Below, piece after piece: positions 62,239-64,000 of a DNA stretch of 64,000 bases (position 1 is the stretch's first letter; every line of letters begins with the position of its first letter). Below the pieces are notes generated by a model. It searched no databases, was not told the origin of the DNA, and saw nothing but the letters and a program-made list of their open reading frames with translations. This stretch comes from Flavobacteriales bacterium (GTDB taxonomy: Bacteria > Bacteroidota > Bacteroidia > Flavobacteriales_F > PHOS-HE28): assembly GCA_016718655.1 (NCBI GenBank), contig JADKCV010000020.1, forward strand, positions 1 to 64,000, written 5' to 3'. A program made the position numbers and the translations under genes.

Positions 62239-62481
62239 TCACAACCTCAGGTCCTTCACTCGCTGGACCACGGAAACATCGGCACAGGCCTCCACCAACG
62301 CACGTTCCAAGTGCCGATCATAGCTTTCGGTGGTGTACCCATGACGCATCATGTGGAGGTCCAATAGCAGTTCATCCAGCTTGGTCCAATCCGGCCCCAG
62401 AAGCGGTCGTTGTGCCGCGGTCAATCGTTCAGGATCACCTGCTGTGGTGACATACGCATCGAGTAACGTGTGGTCGATCAT
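62239..62481 (-). CDS. Small hypothetical protein coupled to the patatin-like gene
   Basis: An 80-residue protein starting in the ATGA overlap with the stop of the upstream phospholipase-like gene, which argues that it is real and co-translated. It is soluble, without membrane helix or signal peptide; the stretch DWTKLDELLLDLHMMRHGYT and SYDRHLERALVEACADVS predicts helices. No known domain is recognised. The longer frame to 62574 overlaps coding sequence and is not used. Confidence 0.6.
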   Translation of the reverse strand: MIDHTLLDAYVTTAGDPERLTAAQRPLLGPDWTKLDELLLDLHMMRHGYTTESYDRHLERALVEACADVSVVQRVKDLRL

Positions 62482-64000
62482 TCCTGAGCCTTCTGGTTGA
62501 AGAGGATGTAACCGAAGTTCAAACTCCACGCCCACGCGTTCCGAAGGCCATCGATATAGCTGAGATTGAACCACACCGGCCCCAGCGGGCTCTGGTAGAT
62601 GAGCGACCCGGATCCGATGAAGTAACGATCGATCAGTCCAGGTGAATTCACGCCTTGGTCGGCTTCGCCCCGCACGATGGGCTCATACGGTTGGAACACG
62701 TACCCTTCCAACCGCAGGTCGAACTTGTTGCGCGCTACTGCCACGATCGCTCGTATGCCGCCGGCCATGTACTTGGTGGTGCGAAACTCCGGGATGAAGT
62801 AGGTGCGACTCTCCGGTGTGGGCTGGAAGGCCGGAGCCCTGATGATGGTGGCCGTATAGTTCTGGAACATGGGCATGGTACTGTACACCCCTTCCAGCAG
62901 GTACCCCAACCGCACGGTTCCACGTGGTATCAGGTACTGATCGATACAGCCCTTGAGCACCCACCACGCGTGGTACGAACGGTACTCCAGCGTTCCATCA
63001 GGACGTGTATTGCCCAGGTCGGTCAGTTCATCGCCCATCACATACCGCAAGGACAACCCCATGCGCTGTCCTGCATTCGGATGTTGCTTCCGGTTGAACG
63101 TGTAGCGGGTGAGTTGCACGCCTCCGTTCAATTGACGGAACCAGGTCACATCAGTGGTGTCCGAGCCGTTGAATTCATCGCTCTGGTAATAACTGTCCTT
63201 GGTCTCGGCCAGCTTCATGTCCACGCGAAGCAACCCCTTGTTCCCCAAACCAAGACCTGCGTTCATGCCACCGTAGGTCTCACGGATCACCACGAACGAG
63301 GGCTTCACCTCATCGAAGAAGGTACTGAAACTGCGGAAGTGGTCCCACCGGTGGATGTTGAAGAGCGGCTCGATGAACAGCGGTGATCGGGTGGAGAGGT
63401 CCACGCGCAACTTCACCTGGCCGGCCGCATAGAACTTCCCGAAATAGGAAAGCGCATCGATATGGGCCGAACTGCGACCGAAGAGGTTGTATCGGATGGC
63501 GGCCATGCCCGTGTTGATCGGTCGGGACGAGAACATGCCACCGAAGCGGACCTCAAGGTCCTTCTCGGTCTTCACCTGCAGGTCAAGGTCGTACACCTGG
63601 CGTGATCGATCGAACGTGGCGCGGGGATAGATATGGGCGATGTTCTTGTCCGCATACAGGCGGAAATAGGCAGGCTTCAATTCGGAATAGGAAATGGAAC
63701 CGGACTTGTTCTGCACGGTACGTGTGATGTACTTGGTCTGGCTTCGATTGGCGCCGTGTATCCGGATATCGCCGAAGACCAAGGGAGGGAACCGGTCACG
63801 AAAAGCCTTGCGACGCGCGGTCAACTCCGCACGTGATACGGTGCGTGTCACTTGCTTCAGGATCTCGGGCATGCGTGCCATGGCCTCCCGGTACCCGTCC
63901 TGGATGGCGACCGTGGGGTCGGAGAAATCGAAGATGGTCGTATTCGTGCGTGGTTCGATGATGACCCCGTTCTCGCAGATCACCGAAAAGTTGGTCGGCT
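62478..64000 (-). CDS. Patatin-like phospholipase/outer-membrane beta-barrel protein, 5' end outside the window
   Basis: Only the C-terminal ~507 residues are present; the frame is open through base 64000. The first part (NTTIFDFSDPTVAIQDGYRE) resembles the end of a patatin domain; FGDIRIHGANRSQTKYITRT is a POTRA-like segment; the rest has alternating hydrophobic strands ending in an aromatic residue (AWSLNFGYILFNQKAQE), as in Omp85/D15-type barrels. Patatin-POTRA-barrel proteins (PlpD-like) place a lipase at the cell surface or inside the outer membrane. The catalytic Ser-Asp motif itself lies outside the window, so enzyme activity cannot be confirmed. Confidence 0.7.
   Translation of the reverse strand, partial: PTNFSVICENGVIIEPRTNTTIFDFSDPTVAIQDGYREAMARMPEILKQVTRTVSRAELTARRKAFRDRFPPLVFGDIRIHGANRSQTKYITRTVQNKSGSISYSELKPAYFRLYADKNIAHIYPRATFDRSRQVYDLDLQVKTEKDLEVRFGGMFSSRPINTGMAAIRYNLFGRSSAHIDALSYFGKFYAAGQVKLRVDLSTRSPLFIEPLFNIHRWDHFRSFSTFFDEVKPSFVVIRETYGGMNAGLGLGNKGLLRVDMKLAETKDSYYQSDEFNGSDTTDVTWFRQLNGGVQLTRYTFNRKQHPNAGQRMGLSLRYVMGDELTDLGNTRPDGTLEYRSYHAWWVLKGCIDQYLIPRGTVRLGYLLEGVYSTMPMFQNYTATIIRAPAFQPTPESRTYFIPEFRTTKYMAGGIRAIVAVARNKFDLRLEGYVFQPYEPIVRGEADQGVNSPGLIDRYFIGSGSLIYQSPLGPVWFNLSYIDGLRNAWAWSLNFGYILFNQKAQE

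Overview
The window comes from a fairly GC-rich member of the Bacteroidetes (Bacteroidota), most likely a Flavobacteriales-type lineage. The evidence is a Bacteroidetes promoter signature (TTTG, about 19 nt, TAnnTTTG) upstream of rpsU and of the tRNA-tuf operon, a fused SecDF, a type III glutamine synthetase, several proteins ending in type IX secretion (T9SS) sorting domains of both the gliding-associated CHU_C kind and the PorSS type A kind, and a PorE-like OmpA protein. No virus, plasmid, insertion sequence or CRISPR array is visible.

Bases 1-20.7 kb, minus strand, form a cell-surface region. A divergently placed ECF sigma factor (about 20.6 kb) is followed by a single-pass membrane protein with PKD repeats and a gliding-type C-terminus, which sits where an anti-sigma factor usually lies. 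Three very large paralogous secreted proteins come next, each starting signal peptide, CUB-like, PKD, P-domain-like, FGDGW module. The last one (1-10.8 kb) carries a huge tandem array of 79-residue (237 bp) repeats, runs off the left edge and is broken by indel clusters that look more like consensus errors than evolution. Mdh, an FG-GAP protein with a T9SS signal, SecDF, TatA and a CaCA antiporter follow. The SecDF carries an unusual in-frame OmpA-type peptidoglycan-binding domain.

Bases 29-47 kb are mainly metabolism and housekeeping: GlnN, the PorE-like OmpA protein, PurM, RF1, PyrF, a DUF4350-like protein, DUF2851, PspC, a low-GC hypothetical insert, an RmlD-type reductase, a methyltransferase, an NSS transporter with its overlooked 45-residue MetS-like subunit, a helix-hairpin-helix protein, Apt and an acyl-CoA dehydrogenase.

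Bases 46.7-62 kb are the conserved translation/transcription block: rpsU, xerC-like recombinase, hpf (frameshifted), tRNA-Thr, -Tyr, -Gly, -Thr, tuf, tRNA-Trp, secE, nusG, rplK, rplA, rplJ, rplL, rpoB, rpoC, then a DUF3467 gene. A small unknown gene and the 3' part of a patatin-like/beta-barrel protein close the window on the minus strand. Single-base frameshifts in otherwise conserved genes (hpf, DUF2851, one large adhesin, the low-GC gene) plus indel clusters in the repeats suggest an assembly from error-prone reads; every break should be checked against reads before a gene is called dead. No intergenic gap exceeds 300 bases.
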